The notes under the pieces were generated by a model that saw only the letters and a program-made list of their open reading frames with translations, did not search any database and was not told where the DNA came from. Positions 1 to 8,847 of a stretch of 34,608 nucleotides of DNA are shown here, piece by piece. Each line of letters begins with the position of its first letter. Within the stretch, counting starts at the first letter, position 1. The translations under genes and the position numbers were made by a program. Source of the stretch: Actinomycetota bacterium. GTDB taxonomy: Bacteria > Actinomycetota > Actinomycetes > Nanopelagicales > Nanopelagicaceae. The stretch is from the NCBI GenBank assembly GCA_009702525.1, contig WLHW01000003.1:1-34608 (forward strand), written 5' to 3'.

Positions 1-50
1 CGTTCGGCCGAACGTAAATTTCCAGATCCGTAGTCAAGTATTGCGATCAA
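1..50 (-). CDS. hisH: Imidazole glycerol phosphate synthase glutaminase subunit HisH (5' end only)
   Basis: The first 16 codons of a gene that runs off the left edge. Read on the minus strand from a TTG codon at 50-48 they give M-IAILDYGSGNLRSAE, the characteristic start of HisH (family pattern roughly IAIIDYGxGNLRS). HisH is the glutamine amidotransferase subunit that feeds ammonia to HisF in histidine synthesis. The TTG overlaps the hisB TGA by four bases (TTGA), so the two are probably translationally coupled. The fragment is short, but identity and position behind hisB agree. The non-ATG start is inferred from the family N-terminus and the overlap. Confidence 0.85.
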   Translation of the reverse strand, partial: MIAILDYGSGNLRSAE

Positions 51-631
51 AGAGAGCCCTTGGTTGAAGGTATCCCTGCGACTCGTCCATCCAATGAGAC
101 TGCATCACGCAGTGCGCGCGCAACTGCTTTGAACTGTGCTTCAAAAACGTGATGCGCATTTCGGCCTTCAAGCACTCTGATATGTAGGGCGATATGTGCT
201 TCGGCAACAATAGATTCCCAGATGTGCTTACCGAGTGTTGTATCAAAAGTTCCAATGAGTTCTACAATCTCTGGTTGACGATGGACGAGATACGGACGTC
301 CAGATAAGTCAACGGCAGCTTGAACCAGAACTTCATCTAGCGGAACCATCGAATCACCAAAGCGACGAATTCCTGCCTTATCCCCTAGCGCTTCGCGTAG
401 TGCTTGGCCAAAGGCAAGTGAAGTGTCCTCAACGCTGTGATGAGAATCGACATCGATATCACCGGTTGTTTTGACGGTAAGGTCGAAACCGGAGTGCTTA
501 CCAAGTTGAGACATCATATGATCGAAAAATGGAACACCCGTGCTGACATCAATCACACCTTGACCATCGAGATTAAGCTCAACTAGAACGTGTGACTCTT
601 TAGTTTTTCTTTCAATGCGTGCGGTTCTCAT
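47..631 (-). CDS. hisB: Imidazoleglycerol-phosphate dehydratase
   Basis: Dehydrates imidazole glycerol phosphate to imidazole acetol phosphate, a mid-pathway step of histidine synthesis in the cytoplasm. The 194-residue protein is a monofunctional HisB of normal length. It shows the metal-binding histidine clusters: FFDH (H38), DSHHSVEDT (H64, H65, E68) and NAHHVFEAQFK (H160, H161). I chose the ATG at 631 because GAAAG lies 8 nt upstream and the protein then starts RTARIERKT; an in-frame GTG at 640 would add three residues (MSA). It lies directly behind hisC and overlaps hisH by four bases, within a hisD-hisC-hisB-hisH operon. Confidence 0.96.
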   Translation of the reverse strand: MRTARIERKTKESHVLVELNLDGQGVIDVSTGVPFFDHMMSQLGKHSGFDLTVKTTGDIDVDSHHSVEDTSLAFGQALREALGDKAGIRRFGDSMVPLDEVLVQAAVDLSGRPYLVHRQPEIVELIGTFDTTLGKHIWESIVAEAHIALHIRVLEGRNAHHVFEAQFKAVARALRDAVSLDGRVAGIPSTKGSL

Positions 632-643
632 GGCGCTCACTTT

Positions 644-1729
644 CTATAACAGATCTTTTAATGCATCAATAAAGCGTTGGTTGTCGGCCTCATTGCCGAT
701 TGTTACTCGCAGATACCCCGATAATCCCACATCTCTAATCAGAACACCCTTTTCTAGAAGTTGAGCCCACAGTTGTGGCGCACTGCCGTTAAATCCAGTA
801 AAGAGCAGGAAGTTGGCACTGCTGGGAATAGTGCGTAAACCCAGTTCGTGAAGCGAGTCCGCTAACTGTTCGCGAGCAGTGACGAGAGATGAAACACCTG
901 CAAGCAGTTCGCGACGATAGTCGAGGGCAACTTCTGCAGCTGCCTGTGTCAGTGAACTCAAATGATATGGAAGGCGCACTAGCAGCATCGCATCCACTAC
1001 ATACTCATTGGCAACTAAATAACCTAAGCGGGCACCTGCAAAAGCAAAAGCCTTGCTCATAGTGCGAATTACAATGACATGAGGTCTGTCAGCGAGCAAG
1101 GTTGCTGCCGAGATTTCTTGAGAAAATTCAGCATAGGCTTCATCGACAATTAATAGCCCGCCGCATTCAGCAACTACGTCAGCTAATTGGCTTATGTCAC
1201 CAAGTGAAATTGCATCCCCTGTTGGATTATTAGGCGTCGTGATAAAAGTTAAGGCTGGTTTATGTGCTCGCACTTCCGAAGTAGCAACTTCTAGATTAAA
1301 GGTTAAATCAGAGTTTCTTGCGCCATCTACCCAGGTTGTTCCCGTAACTTTTGCAATGAGTGGGTGCATTGAATATGACGGAGTAAAACCAAGGGTAACA
1401 CCGGCACCAAAAGCTAAAAAGATTGATTGGATAATCTCGTTACTTCCATTGGCTGCCCAAATATTTTTTATTTGCAAGTCCGTCCCAGAGCCCTCATTAA
1501 TATAACGAGCTAATCTCGTACGCAAGACATCCGCGTCGCGATCTGGGTAGCGATTCAAATTCGATGTGACTTTCTGGATTGCATCTGTAATTGCATTCTG
1601 CAAAGCCAATGAAGGTGGGTATGGGTTCTCATTGGTGTTAAGGACCGCTTGCGCTGGCACTTGCGGTGCTCCATATGCACTCAAAGCCTGTAAATCGGCA
1701 CGTAGTGGTAACCACGTTGGCCAACTCAC
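644..1729 (-). CDS. hisC: Histidinol-phosphate aminotransferase
   Basis: PLP-dependent transaminase that converts imidazole acetol phosphate plus glutamate to L-histidinol phosphate. The 361-residue fold-type I aminotransferase shows NENPYPP near residue 33, NNPTG at 167-171, DEAY at 196-199 (PLP-ring Asp) and the Schiff-base lysine K226 in TMSKAFAFAGAR. The start is GTG at 1729-1727, which overlaps the hisD TGA as GTGA, so it is likely coupled to hisD. Only a few bases separate it from hisB. HisC-family enzymes in Actinobacteria can also act on aromatic substrates, but the his-operon position supports the histidine role. Confidence 0.96.
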   Translation of the reverse strand: MSWPTWLPLRADLQALSAYGAPQVPAQAVLNTNENPYPPSLALQNAITDAIQKVTSNLNRYPDRDADVLRTRLARYINEGSGTDLQIKNIWAANGSNEIIQSIFLAFGAGVTLGFTPSYSMHPLIAKVTGTTWVDGARNSDLTFNLEVATSEVRAHKPALTFITTPNNPTGDAISLGDISQLADVVAECGGLLIVDEAYAEFSQEISAATLLADRPHVIVIRTMSKAFAFAGARLGYLVANEYVVDAMLLVRLPYHLSSLTQAAAEVALDYRRELLAGVSSLVTAREQLADSLHELGLRTIPSSANFLLFTGFNGSAPQLWAQLLEKGVLIRDVGLSGYLRVTIGNEADNQRFIDALKDLL

Positions 1730-3036
1730 GGCTTCTGCTCCAATCGCACAAGCATGGCTTCACCATGGGCAGGCAAGTCTTCAGAGTTTGCAAGAGTTAC
1801 AACTGTTGGTACTAGTTCAGTAAATGCACTCTGGTTGTATTCGATAAAATGTAAACCTCGCAAGAAACTTTGAACTGATAGACCACTTGAATGACATGCG
1901 CATCCCCCGGTCGGTAAAACGTGGTTTGAGCCCGCCGAATAGTCACCTAATGAAACTGGTGAGAAACGCCCCACAAATACTGCGCCAGCATTTCGTACTT
2001 TTAGTGAATCTGCACGTGAATTTTCAGTCTGAATCTCTAAATGCTCTGCGCCATAGGCATTAACAACATCTAAGCCCTGTTCGATTGAATCAACGAGCAC
2101 TATCGCAGATTGCACTCCACTCAGAGCTTCACGAATACGATCTGCGTGTTTTGTAGCAGATACACGTACCTTTAACTCTGCGGCTACGGCATCTGCCAAC
2201 TCAACACTTGTGGTCACTAAAATTGCAGCTGCAATGACATCGTGCTCGGCTTGGCTGATTAAATCGGCCGCAACATCGGCGGCATGCGCACTGCTGTCAG
2301 CCAAAATCGCAATCTCCGTAGGTCCGGCTTCAGAATCAATTCCAATCACTCCGCGCAAAGCTCGTTTGGCAGCAGCAACATAGATATTTCCAGGACCGGT
2401 CACTAAGTCACATTTTTCGCAGAGACCACTCATGCCGTAGGCAAAGAGCGCGACGGCTTGTGCACCACCGATTGCATACACCTCTGTAATTCCAAGCAAA
2501 GCGCACGTTGCCAAAATCGTAGGGTGTGGAAGTCCGCCAAAATCTTTTTGCGGAGGAGATGCAACTGCAATTGACTGCACCCGTGCAATCTGTGCAGGAA
2601 TTACATTCATCATGACGCTACTTGGATATACGGCGCGGCCGCCTGGTACATATAAACCAACACGATCAACAGGTATCCATTTTTCAGTAACAGTCCCGCC
2701 ATCTACAACCGTTGTAGTTTTATCATGACGGATTTGATCGGTATGTACTTTTCGAACTCTTTCAATTGAAATCTCTAGAGCTCGGCGAACCGCAGGGTCT
2801 AACTCAACCAGCGCTCGATCTAATGCGGCTTGTCCAACTCGAATTGAATCGGGGCGTACGCCATCGAACTCTTGAGCTAAAGCCAGAAGATCCTGCTCGT
2901 TACCATCTTTAACCCGTGCCAAAATCGGTTCGATTAGAAGCATTGCCTCTGCAACATTTAAATTAGCGCGCGGAAGTTCATTGGTGTATTCACTCTTGGA
3001 TAGAGCGCGACCGCGAAGGTCAACGGTGCGAATCAT
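1726..3036 (-). CDS. hisD: Histidinol dehydrogenase
   Basis: Catalyses the last two steps of histidine synthesis, oxidising L-histidinol to L-histidine with 2 NAD+. The 436-residue protein is of family length. Motifs in order: VPGGRAVYPSS (about 130-140), GPGNIYVAAAKR (214-225), the zinc ligands Q262 and H265 in SQAEHD, and YGAEHLEIQ carrying the catalytic Glu-His pair. It is the first gene of the his operon. Its ATG at 3036 has no useful Shine-Dalgarno spacing (GGGA abuts the ATG), but a TACAAT -10 box ends 6 nt upstream, which suggests leaderless translation from its own promoter in the 48-nt gap behind dnaE. Confidence 0.97.
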   Translation of the reverse strand: MIRTVDLRGRALSKSEYTNELPRANLNVAEAMLLIEPILARVKDGNEQDLLALAQEFDGVRPDSIRVGQAALDRALVELDPAVRRALEISIERVRKVHTDQIRHDKTTTVVDGGTVTEKWIPVDRVGLYVPGGRAVYPSSVMMNVIPAQIARVQSIAVASPPQKDFGGLPHPTILATCALLGITEVYAIGGAQAVALFAYGMSGLCEKCDLVTGPGNIYVAAAKRALRGVIGIDSEAGPTEIAILADSSAHAADVAADLISQAEHDVIAAAILVTTSVELADAVAAELKVRVSATKHADRIREALSGVQSAIVLVDSIEQGLDVVNAYGAEHLEIQTENSRADSLKVRNAGAVFVGRFSPVSLGDYSAGSNHVLPTGGCACHSSGLSVQSFLRGLHFIEYNQSAFTELVPTVVTLANSEDLPAHGEAMLVRLEQKP

Positions 3037-3042
3037 TCCCTA

Positions 3043-3048
3043 ATTGTA
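3043..3048 (-). promoter_or_regulatory. Probable leaderless promoter (-10 box) of the his operon
   Basis: TACAAT on the minus strand, six bases before the hisD ATG, would place the transcription start at or next to the A of the start codon. Leaderless mRNAs with a TANNNT box 6-7 nt before the start codon are common in Actinobacteria. No convincing -35 hexamer is seen at 16-18 nt upstream. Inferred from sequence only. Confidence 0.5.
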
Positions 3049-3084
3049 ACTGTAGCTAGAGTGGGCATGCTGGCCAGTTAAGGT

Positions 3085-6000
3085 CTAAACCAAGCAGTTG
3101 GGCCCTAAAATCGATTTTAGATCAGCGCTCAAACTTGGAGATGAGGTAATAAGGGCATCAATCTTCATAAAAGTATCGCTGCCATTATCTTTGATTTGTA
3201 GATGGACCTCACGCTTACCTGGATGAGAGCGCAAAATCTCCTTAATCCGATCGACTATAGGTGGAGTGCATTGAGCAATCGGCAAGGTGATCACAAGCGG
3301 GCCAGTTGGTCCAGCAGAAATATCTGGCATCGACATTTCTAGTGCAGTAAAACGTAATGCATCTTCACGACGATCTACGCGGCCTCTGACCGTGACAATT
3401 CGATCCTCGGTGAGTGACATGGAATATTGGTTATATGTATTTGCAAAGAAGAGGACTTCAAGAGAGCCTTCTAAATCTTCTACCGTTACAACTGCCCAGG
3501 AAGCACCTTGACGTGAAACTTTTCGCGTGACACTTGTGATTAACCCGCCAATTGTGACGATTGTTTCAGTTTGTGCTCCGTCATCCAGTAGTTCGCTTAT
3601 TGTCATATCGGTATTAGCACGAAGGACATGCTCCACACCTAGTAGTGGATGATCTGAAACATACAGACCCAGCATTTCCCGTTCGTAACTCAGCAACATG
3701 GCCTTATCCCATTCGCCTTTTGGTATCTCTAAATCTATGGCTGCAACATGACTAATTGATTCGCCGCCGAAAAGATCAAATTGGCCAATCGCTTCAGCGC
3801 GTTTTGTTTCAATAACAGAATCTATAGCTTCTAAGTAAATTGCCATTAAGCCTTTACGTGTTGCGCCCATCGATCCAAATGCACCTGCCTTAATTAATGA
3901 CTCAATAGTCTTCTTATTGCAGACTTGAGCATCAACTTTGGCTAAGAAATCTCCAAATGAAGTAAAGCGTCCTTTGCTGGCACGCGCAGCTTTAATGGAT
4001 GCCACTACCCCTTCACCCACGTTACGAATTGCAGCTAGTCCGAAACGAATGTCATTACCCCGTGGCGTGTATTCAGCATCAGATTCATTGACATCTGGCT
4101 CTAATACCTTGATACCCATACGTCTGCACTCACTTAAGTACAACGCTGATTTATCTTTGTCATCGCGCACACTTGTAAGAAGTGCTGCCATGTACTCAGT
4201 TGGATAATTGGCCTTTAAGTAACCCGTCCAATATGAAACAACTCCATAACCCGCCGAGTGCGCACGGTTGAAGGCGTAGTCGGAAAAGGGAATCAGAACA
4301 TCCCACAGCCTCTTAATTGCAGCGGTCGAAAATCCATTTGTCTTCATGCCAGCTTCAAAGGGCACATACTCTTTATCGAGAATCTCTTTGTTCTTCTTAC
4401 CCATAGCTTTACGGAGCAAATCTGCACGCCCAAGTGAGAAACCTGCAACCTTTTGGGCGATAGCCATTACTTGCTCTTGGTAGACGATGAGACCATATGT
4501 ATCGCCAAGAATTTCGTTCAGCGGCTCAGATAGCTCAGGGTGAATCGGCTCTACTGGCTTACGATTATTTTTACGATCGGCGTAGTTGTTATGAGCATTT
4601 TCACCCATAGGTCCAGGACGGTACAACGCAATGACAGCTGAGATATCTTGAAAGGAATCAGGCGACATAGAACGAAGCAGTGCGCGCATAGGGCCACCGT
4701 CGAGTTGGAATACACCAAGCGTGTCGCCACGAGATAAAAGCTCATACGTTTTTTTATCATCCAAAGTTAAATCTTCAAGAACTACATCGATGCCTTGGTT
4801 AGCTTTAATGTTCAGTAAAGCATCATCTAAAACTGAAAGGTTTCTTAGTCCTAAGAAATCCATCTTGAGCAGACCAATTGCCTCGCACGCACCCATATCA
4901 AACTGAGTAATAATTGCTCCATCGGCTTCACGTCGATGAATTGGAATCACATCAAGTAAAGGCTCTCGCGACAAAATTACGCCAGCGGCGTGGACTCCCC
5001 ATTGGCGTTTCAAACCCTCTAATCCACGAGCGGTATCAACGACACGTTTTGAATCCGGATCAGATTCATAGAGGGATCTAAACTCCCCTGCTTCTCCATA
5101 TCGATCGTCTTTAGAATCAAATATTCCACCTAAAGAAATGTCCTTGCCCATTACTGAAGGTGGTAAAGCTTTAGTTAATTTCTCACCGATTACATATGGG
5201 TAACCAAGCACGCGTGTTGAATCTTTAATGGCCTGCTTTGATTTAATAGTTCCGTACGTGATTATCTGTGCGACACGGTCTTCACCATATTTAGTGGTGG
5301 CATAGCGAATCATTTCACTTCGCCGACGCTCATCGAAGTCCAAATCAATATCTGGCATAGAAATACGTTCAGGATTTAAAAATCGTTCAAACAAGAGCCC
5401 GTGTTCAAGTGGATCCAGGCCCGTGATTCCCAGTGAGTATGCGACGAGTGATCCCGCTGCAGATCCGCGTCCCGGACCTACGCGGATTCCAACCTCTTTG
5501 GCATGTGCAACTAAGTCGGCGACAACTAAAAAGTAACCGGGAAAGCCCATCGTCTGCATAACCCCGAGCTCATATGCCAAGCGATCTACGTGGGCTTGGG
5601 TAACTCGAGCACCTAGTCGCAGGCCAAGACCACGTTCGGCCTCTTTTTGAAGCCAGGAGTCCTCTGTCTCACCTGCAGGAACGGTGAACTGGGGAAGCAA
5701 GTTCTCGCCTTCGCGCAACGTAACGGTACAGCGTTCTGCAATTAATAATGTGTTGTCACAACTTTCAGGGATTTCTTTGAAGAGCTCACGCATCTGCTGC
5801 GGAGTCTTAACATAAAAACTGTCATTATCGAATTTAAATCGTTTTGGGTCGGCCAAAGTTGAACCAGATTGAACACAAAGGAGCGCTTCATGTGCCCCAG
5901 CGTCACTTTGTAATGTGTAGTGCAAATCATTTGTAGCAAGCAAAGGTAAGCCAAGCTCTTTGGCGAGTTTTAGTAAATCACTTTTGACACGTGACTCAAT

Positions 6001-6582
6001 CTCAATACCATGATCCATAATTTCAAGAAAGTAATTATCTGCTCCAAAAATATCTCGGTAATCACTGGCCGCTTTGATGGCCTCCTTGTATGCGCCCATG
6101 CGAAGACGTGTTTGGATTTCTCCACCAGGACATCCAGTTGTGGCGATTAAGCCAGTTGAATGCTGCGCAAGGAGTTCACGATCCATACGAGGCTTATAGT
6201 AATAACCCTCAAGGGATGCCAAAGAAGATAGTCTAAAAAGATTTCCTAAACCCACATTGTTCTCAGCCAGAATAGTCATGTGCGTATAAGCACCACCACC
6301 AGATACATCATCTTCGCCGCCATCTGCCCACTTCACACGCTTCTTATCAAAACGAGATTCGGGTGCAACGTAGGCTTCAATTCCAATAATAGGTTTAACT
6401 CCTGCTTTTTGAGCAGTCTTATAAAAATCATAAGCACCAAATACATTTCCATGATCTGTCATGGCGATAGCTGGCATGCCTTGACGCGAAACTTCGCTCA
6501 TTAAATCTGAGACCCGGGCTGCACCATCGAGCATCGAATACTCGGTGTGAACGTGAAGGTGAACGAAGTTATCTTTTGACAT
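3085..6582 (-). CDS. dnaE: DNA polymerase III alpha subunit (replicative, DnaE1)
   Basis: Main replicative DNA polymerase of the Pol III holoenzyme. The 1165-residue protein has an N-terminal PHP domain with its metal motif intact (HLHVH, H8/H10/H12), so PHP-dependent proofreading as in actinobacterial DnaE1 is plausible. The catalytic palm shows PDIDLDFDERR (D411, D413) and GLLKMDFLGLR. A beta-clamp binding motif QFDLF occurs at 934-938, followed by the OB fold and C-terminal domain. The ATG at 6582 gives the normal N-terminus MSKDNFVHLHVHTEYS. It follows rluD by 19 nt and precedes hisD. A second, different DnaE (dnaE2) lies at 30624-33851. Confidence 0.98.
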   Translation of the reverse strand: MSKDNFVHLHVHTEYSMLDGAARVSDLMSEVSRQGMPAIAMTDHGNVFGAYDFYKTAQKAGVKPIIGIEAYVAPESRFDKKRVKWADGGEDDVSGGGAYTHMTILAENNVGLGNLFRLSSLASLEGYYYKPRMDRELLAQHSTGLIATTGCPGGEIQTRLRMGAYKEAIKAASDYRDIFGADNYFLEIMDHGIEIESRVKSDLLKLAKELGLPLLATNDLHYTLQSDAGAHEALLCVQSGSTLADPKRFKFDNDSFYVKTPQQMRELFKEIPESCDNTLLIAERCTVTLREGENLLPQFTVPAGETEDSWLQKEAERGLGLRLGARVTQAHVDRLAYELGVMQTMGFPGYFLVVADLVAHAKEVGIRVGPGRGSAAGSLVAYSLGITGLDPLEHGLLFERFLNPERISMPDIDLDFDERRRSEMIRYATTKYGEDRVAQIITYGTIKSKQAIKDSTRVLGYPYVIGEKLTKALPPSVMGKDISLGGIFDSKDDRYGEAGEFRSLYESDPDSKRVVDTARGLEGLKRQWGVHAAGVILSREPLLDVIPIHRREADGAIITQFDMGACEAIGLLKMDFLGLRNLSVLDDALLNIKANQGIDVVLEDLTLDDKKTYELLSRGDTLGVFQLDGGPMRALLRSMSPDSFQDISAVIALYRPGPMGENAHNNYADRKNNRKPVEPIHPELSEPLNEILGDTYGLIVYQEQVMAIAQKVAGFSLGRADLLRKAMGKKNKEILDKEYVPFEAGMKTNGFSTAAIKRLWDVLIPFSDYAFNRAHSAGYGVVSYWTGYLKANYPTEYMAALLTSVRDDKDKSALYLSECRRMGIKVLEPDVNESDAEYTPRGNDIRFGLAAIRNVGEGVVASIKAARASKGRFTSFGDFLAKVDAQVCNKKTIESLIKAGAFGSMGATRKGLMAIYLEAIDSVIETKRAEAIGQFDLFGGESISHVAAIDLEIPKGEWDKAMLLSYEREMLGLYVSDHPLLGVEHVLRANTDMTISELLDDGAQTETIVTIGGLITSVTRKVSRQGASWAVVTVEDLEGSLEVLFFANTYNQYSMSLTEDRIVTVRGRVDRREDALRFTALEMSMPDISAGPTGPLVITLPIAQCTPPIVDRIKEILRSHPGKREVHLQIKDNGSDTFMKIDALITSSPSLSADLKSILGPNCLV

Positions 6583-6601
6583 TGTTGCGCAAGGTTATTA
6601 C

Positions 6602-7543
6602 TTAGGGCAGAACGGCGTCGGAAAGCAACGCCAGTGAGCCTGTGAGATCAGCTGGATAGGGGGCGACAAAGCTAAGTGGCTGGCCAGAGATTGGATGCGT
6701 AAAGCGCAGTTCCTTGGCGTGCAACCACGGACGTGCCATTGCAAGGCTTTTTGCCAGGACTGGATCGGCCCCATAGGTCGTATCCCCCACCAATGGGTGA
6801 TTGAGCGCTGAAAAGTGAACGCGAATTTGATGTGTTCGTCCGGTCTCTAACTCTACTTTTACGAGAGAGACCGCACGGTAAAACTCAATAACTTCATAAT
6901 GAGTAATTGACTCTTTTCCAGTCCCGACAACGGCAAACCGGTGATCCTCTTTTGGATGTCTATCAATAGGGGCATCGATAGTTCCAGTAGTTGGATCCAT
7001 ATGTCCTTGAATCAGCGCGTGATAAATTTTTTCAACACTTCGTGTGCGAAATGCGTCCTTTAAAACTGTGAATGCACGATCGCTTTTGGCTACAATCATT
7101 AATCCACTTGTTCCAACATCTAATCTATGAACAATTCCTTGACGCTCAGCCGCACCACTTGTTGAAATAATAAATCCCGCTGCACTCAAAGCACCTACAA
7201 CTGTAGGTCCGGTCCAACCTGGGCTGGGGTGGGCAGCACAACCAACCGGCTTATTAATTACAACGATGTCTTCATCTTCAAAGACAATCTCAAGACCATC
7301 AATTGGAGTAAGTGGAATAGGAATTGTATTGAGAGGTGCAGGCATCAAGACATCAATGATTTGTCCAGAAGCAACTCGTTCTGATTTAAGCATCGCCTTA
7401 CCGTAAGTTGTGATGTCACCATCTTCTAGGAGTTTGACTACTGCAGTTCGAGATAAACCTAAAACACGGGTAAGTGCGCTATCGATGCGTTCACCTGCCA
7501 CGCCTTCAGGAACCGACAAAGAGCGGAGTTCTCGATTACTCAT
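6602..7543 (-). CDS. rluD: 23S rRNA pseudouridine synthase, RluD family
   Basis: RNA pseudouridylate synthase of the RluA/RluC/RluD group, expected to modify uridines in 23S rRNA (helix 69 for RluD itself). The 313 residues include an N-terminal S4 RNA-binding domain (about 14-65) and the catalytic domain with HRLDVGTSGLMIVAK, where D142 is the nucleophilic aspartate. GRTHQIRVHF and the HPLVGDTTYG segment follow, as in the family. The ATG overlaps the lspA stop by four bases (ATGA). The lspA-rluD pairing is conserved in Actinobacteria. Exact target uridines cannot be read from sequence. Confidence 0.93.
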   Translation of the reverse strand: MSNRELRSLSVPEGVAGERIDSALTRVLGLSRTAVVKLLEDGDITTYGKAMLKSERVASGQIIDVLMPAPLNTIPIPLTPIDGLEIVFEDEDIVVINKPVGCAAHPSPGWTGPTVVGALSAAGFIISTSGAAERQGIVHRLDVGTSGLMIVAKSDRAFTVLKDAFRTRSVEKIYHALIQGHMDPTTGTIDAPIDRHPKEDHRFAVVGTGKESITHYEVIEFYRAVSLVKVELETGRTHQIRVHFSALNHPLVGDTTYGADPVLAKSLAMARPWLHAKELRFTHPISGQPLSFVAPYPADLTGSLALLSDAVLP

Positions 7544-8025
7544 ATCTGTGAATCCTTTTTCGCAATTGGAGGAATATTCCGAGCGGATAGGACTATCGAA
7601 ATTGCAGAAGCAACAACGATTGCAGAATCAGCAATATTGAATATAGGCCAATGTGGCAGTTGCATCCAATCGATCACACGTCCTCTTAAGAATGCAGGCT
7701 CACGGAAGATGCGATCAGAGAGATTACCTAAAATCCCGCCCATTACTAGGCCTAATACGACTGCCCAGCCCTTAGACGTCAGGCGAGGTGCGAAATAGAT
7801 AATCGCTATTAAGACGCAGATTGAGAAGAGGGAAAAGAGCAATGTGGCGCCAGTTGCAAATGAAAAAGCCGCACCCGAGTTGCGCACAAATGTTAGTTGA
7901 AAAAACTTACCTATAACTTGTACCGAATCTCGGTGTGAAAGCTGACTAACTGCCCACGCCTTAGTTGCTAAATCGAGGATCCAGATAGACCAGGCAACAC
8001 TTAAGAGTGTTCGCCAGCTGCGCAC
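7540..8025 (-). CDS. lspA: Lipoprotein signal peptidase (signal peptidase II)
   Basis: Integral membrane aspartyl protease that removes the signal peptide from diacylglyceryl-modified prolipoproteins. Starting at the GTG at 8025 the protein has 161 residues, the usual length, with four hydrophobic segments. The catalytic aspartates lie in GNLSDRIFR (D104) and FNIADSAIV (D133), and FVRNSGAAFS is the conserved second motif. An in-frame start at 8118 would add 31 residues with no LspA similarity that overlap the upstream gene, so I rejected it. The GTG is 2 nt after the stop of the DksA-like gene. A GGAAG about 13 nt upstream is a weak ribosome site; coupling is likely. Confidence 0.93.
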   Translation of the reverse strand: MRSWRTLLSVAWSIWILDLATKAWAVSQLSHRDSVQVIGKFFQLTFVRNSGAAFSFATGATLLFSLFSICVLIAIIYFAPRLTSKGWAVVLGLVMGGILGNLSDRIFREPAFLRGRVIDWMQLPHWPIFNIADSAIVVASAISIVLSARNIPPIAKKDSQI

Positions 8026-8027
8026 AG

Positions 8028-8834
8028 TTAGCGCCGTTCTTCCTTCTGCTTGCACAGCATGCAGAGAGTTGCACGAGGGAATACTTGGAGTCGGGCTTTT
8101 CCAATTGGATTGCCACACTCTTCGCAGTTTCCATACCGTTTTGAATCAATTCGTTCTAAAGCGCGCTCAGTTTGTAACACCATGTCGCGTGCATTTATCA
8201 CTAACGACATTTCATGTTCGCGTTCAAAAGTCTTAGTCCCTGCATCGGCTTGATCATCGCCAGCGCCCTCACCTGACTCTTGAATGAGTGAGTCCATTTC
8301 AATTTCAACAAGTGCTAGTTCACGACGTAGACGCTCAAGCTCTTTTGAGATGTCGGTGCGAATTACTTTCAGTTCAGCGTTAGTCCATGATGGCTCTGAC
8401 TCACTGACTACTACAGGAGTCGGTGCTCCCTTGATTGGTTTCAGTGGCGCAATCTTTTTTGTACTTTTAGCTGGACGCGGTGGGGGTGGCATAACCAAGC
8501 GGCGCTCTTCGACAACCGGAGCTACTACAGGTGCCGAAATTGTCGAGACTGAAACCGTCTGAGATTTTTCATCGACAGTCAGTGTTGTCTTTGATGGAAA
8601 GGCTTTACCTGACGCTTTTTTAACGGGGATACTTTTGATGGCGGTTTTTTTAGCCGCTACTTTCTTGATAGGCGCTTTCTTGGCAGGCGCCTTCTTAGCT
8701 ACAGCTTTTTTGGCCGCTACTTTCTTGATAGGTGCTTTCTTGGCAGGAGCCTTCTTGGCTACAGCTTTTTTCGCAGGAGCCTTCTTAGCCGGAGCCTTCT
8801 TGGCAGCGACCTTCTTTATTGGCTTCTTGGGCAT
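8028..8834 (-). CDS. TraR/DksA-type zinc-finger protein with lysine/alanine-repeat N-terminus
   Basis: The C-terminal part is a DksA/TraR domain: a coiled-coil region (ELKVIRTDISKELERLRREL to ERALERIDSKRY) then a four-cysteine zinc finger C-X2-C-X17-C-X2-C (C237, C240, C258, C261). The family binds the RNA polymerase secondary channel. The first 80 or so residues are almost only Lys, Ala, Pro and Val in KKAPAKKA-type repeats, like histone H1 or mycobacterial HupB tails, so nucleic-acid binding is likely. A Pro-rich linker joins the two. I chose ATG 8834 (MPKKPIKK); an in-frame ATG at 8861 adds nine residues. It lies next to ileS and lspA, as in Streptomyces. Function in Actinobacteria is not well defined. 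Confidence 0.9.
   Translation of the reverse strand: MPKKPIKKVAAKKAPAKKAPAKKAVAKKAPAKKAPIKKVAAKKAVAKKAPAKKAPIKKVAAKKTAIKSIPVKKASGKAFPSKTTLTVDEKSQTVSVSTISAPVVAPVVEERRLVMPPPPRPAKSTKKIAPLKPIKGAPTPVVVSESEPSWTNAELKVIRTDISKELERLRRELALVEIEMDSLIQESGEGAGDDQADAGTKTFEREHEMSLVINARDMVLQTERALERIDSKRYGNCEECGNPIGKARLQVFPRATLCMLCKQKEERR
8652..8771 (-). repeat. Two tandem 60-bp repeats coding K/A-rich tail
   Basis: Two consecutive 60-base units (20 codons each, about 8652-8711 and 8712-8771) differ at only a few, mainly third-codon, positions. They encode repeated KKAPAKKAPIKKVAAKK-type segments of the DksA-like protein. Partial copies of the AKKAP unit continue to about 8830. The in-frame 60-bp unit suggests expansion by slippage or unequal recombination, so copy number may vary among strains. 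Confidence 0.85.
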
Positions 8835-8841
8835 GACGCGA

Positions 8842-8847
8842 ACCTTA
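8842..8847 (-). promoter_or_regulatory. Possible -10 box of the dksA-like/lspA/rluD/dnaE unit
   Basis: TAAGGT on the minus strand lies seven bases before ATG 8834. It fits the TANNNT pattern and the spacing seen for leaderless starts at hisD and the DUF3040 gene. If used, transcription would start at the ATG, excluding the longer in-frame ATG at 8861. No clear -35 is seen. Confidence 0.3.

Noticed and set aside
1..14. Perfect 14-base palindrome CGTTCGGCCGAACG at the left edge.
   Set aside because: It lies inside the hisH coding start (RSAE codons) and has no promoter context; most likely chance.
7540..8118. Longer lspA start at 8118.
   Set aside because: The extra 31 residues overlap the zinc-finger end of the previous gene and do not look like LspA; the GTG at 8025 gives normal length.
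8652..8830. Short repeated units as a CRISPR-like or minisatellite array.
   Set aside because: The units are contiguous, in frame and without spacers; they encode the K/A-rich protein tail.
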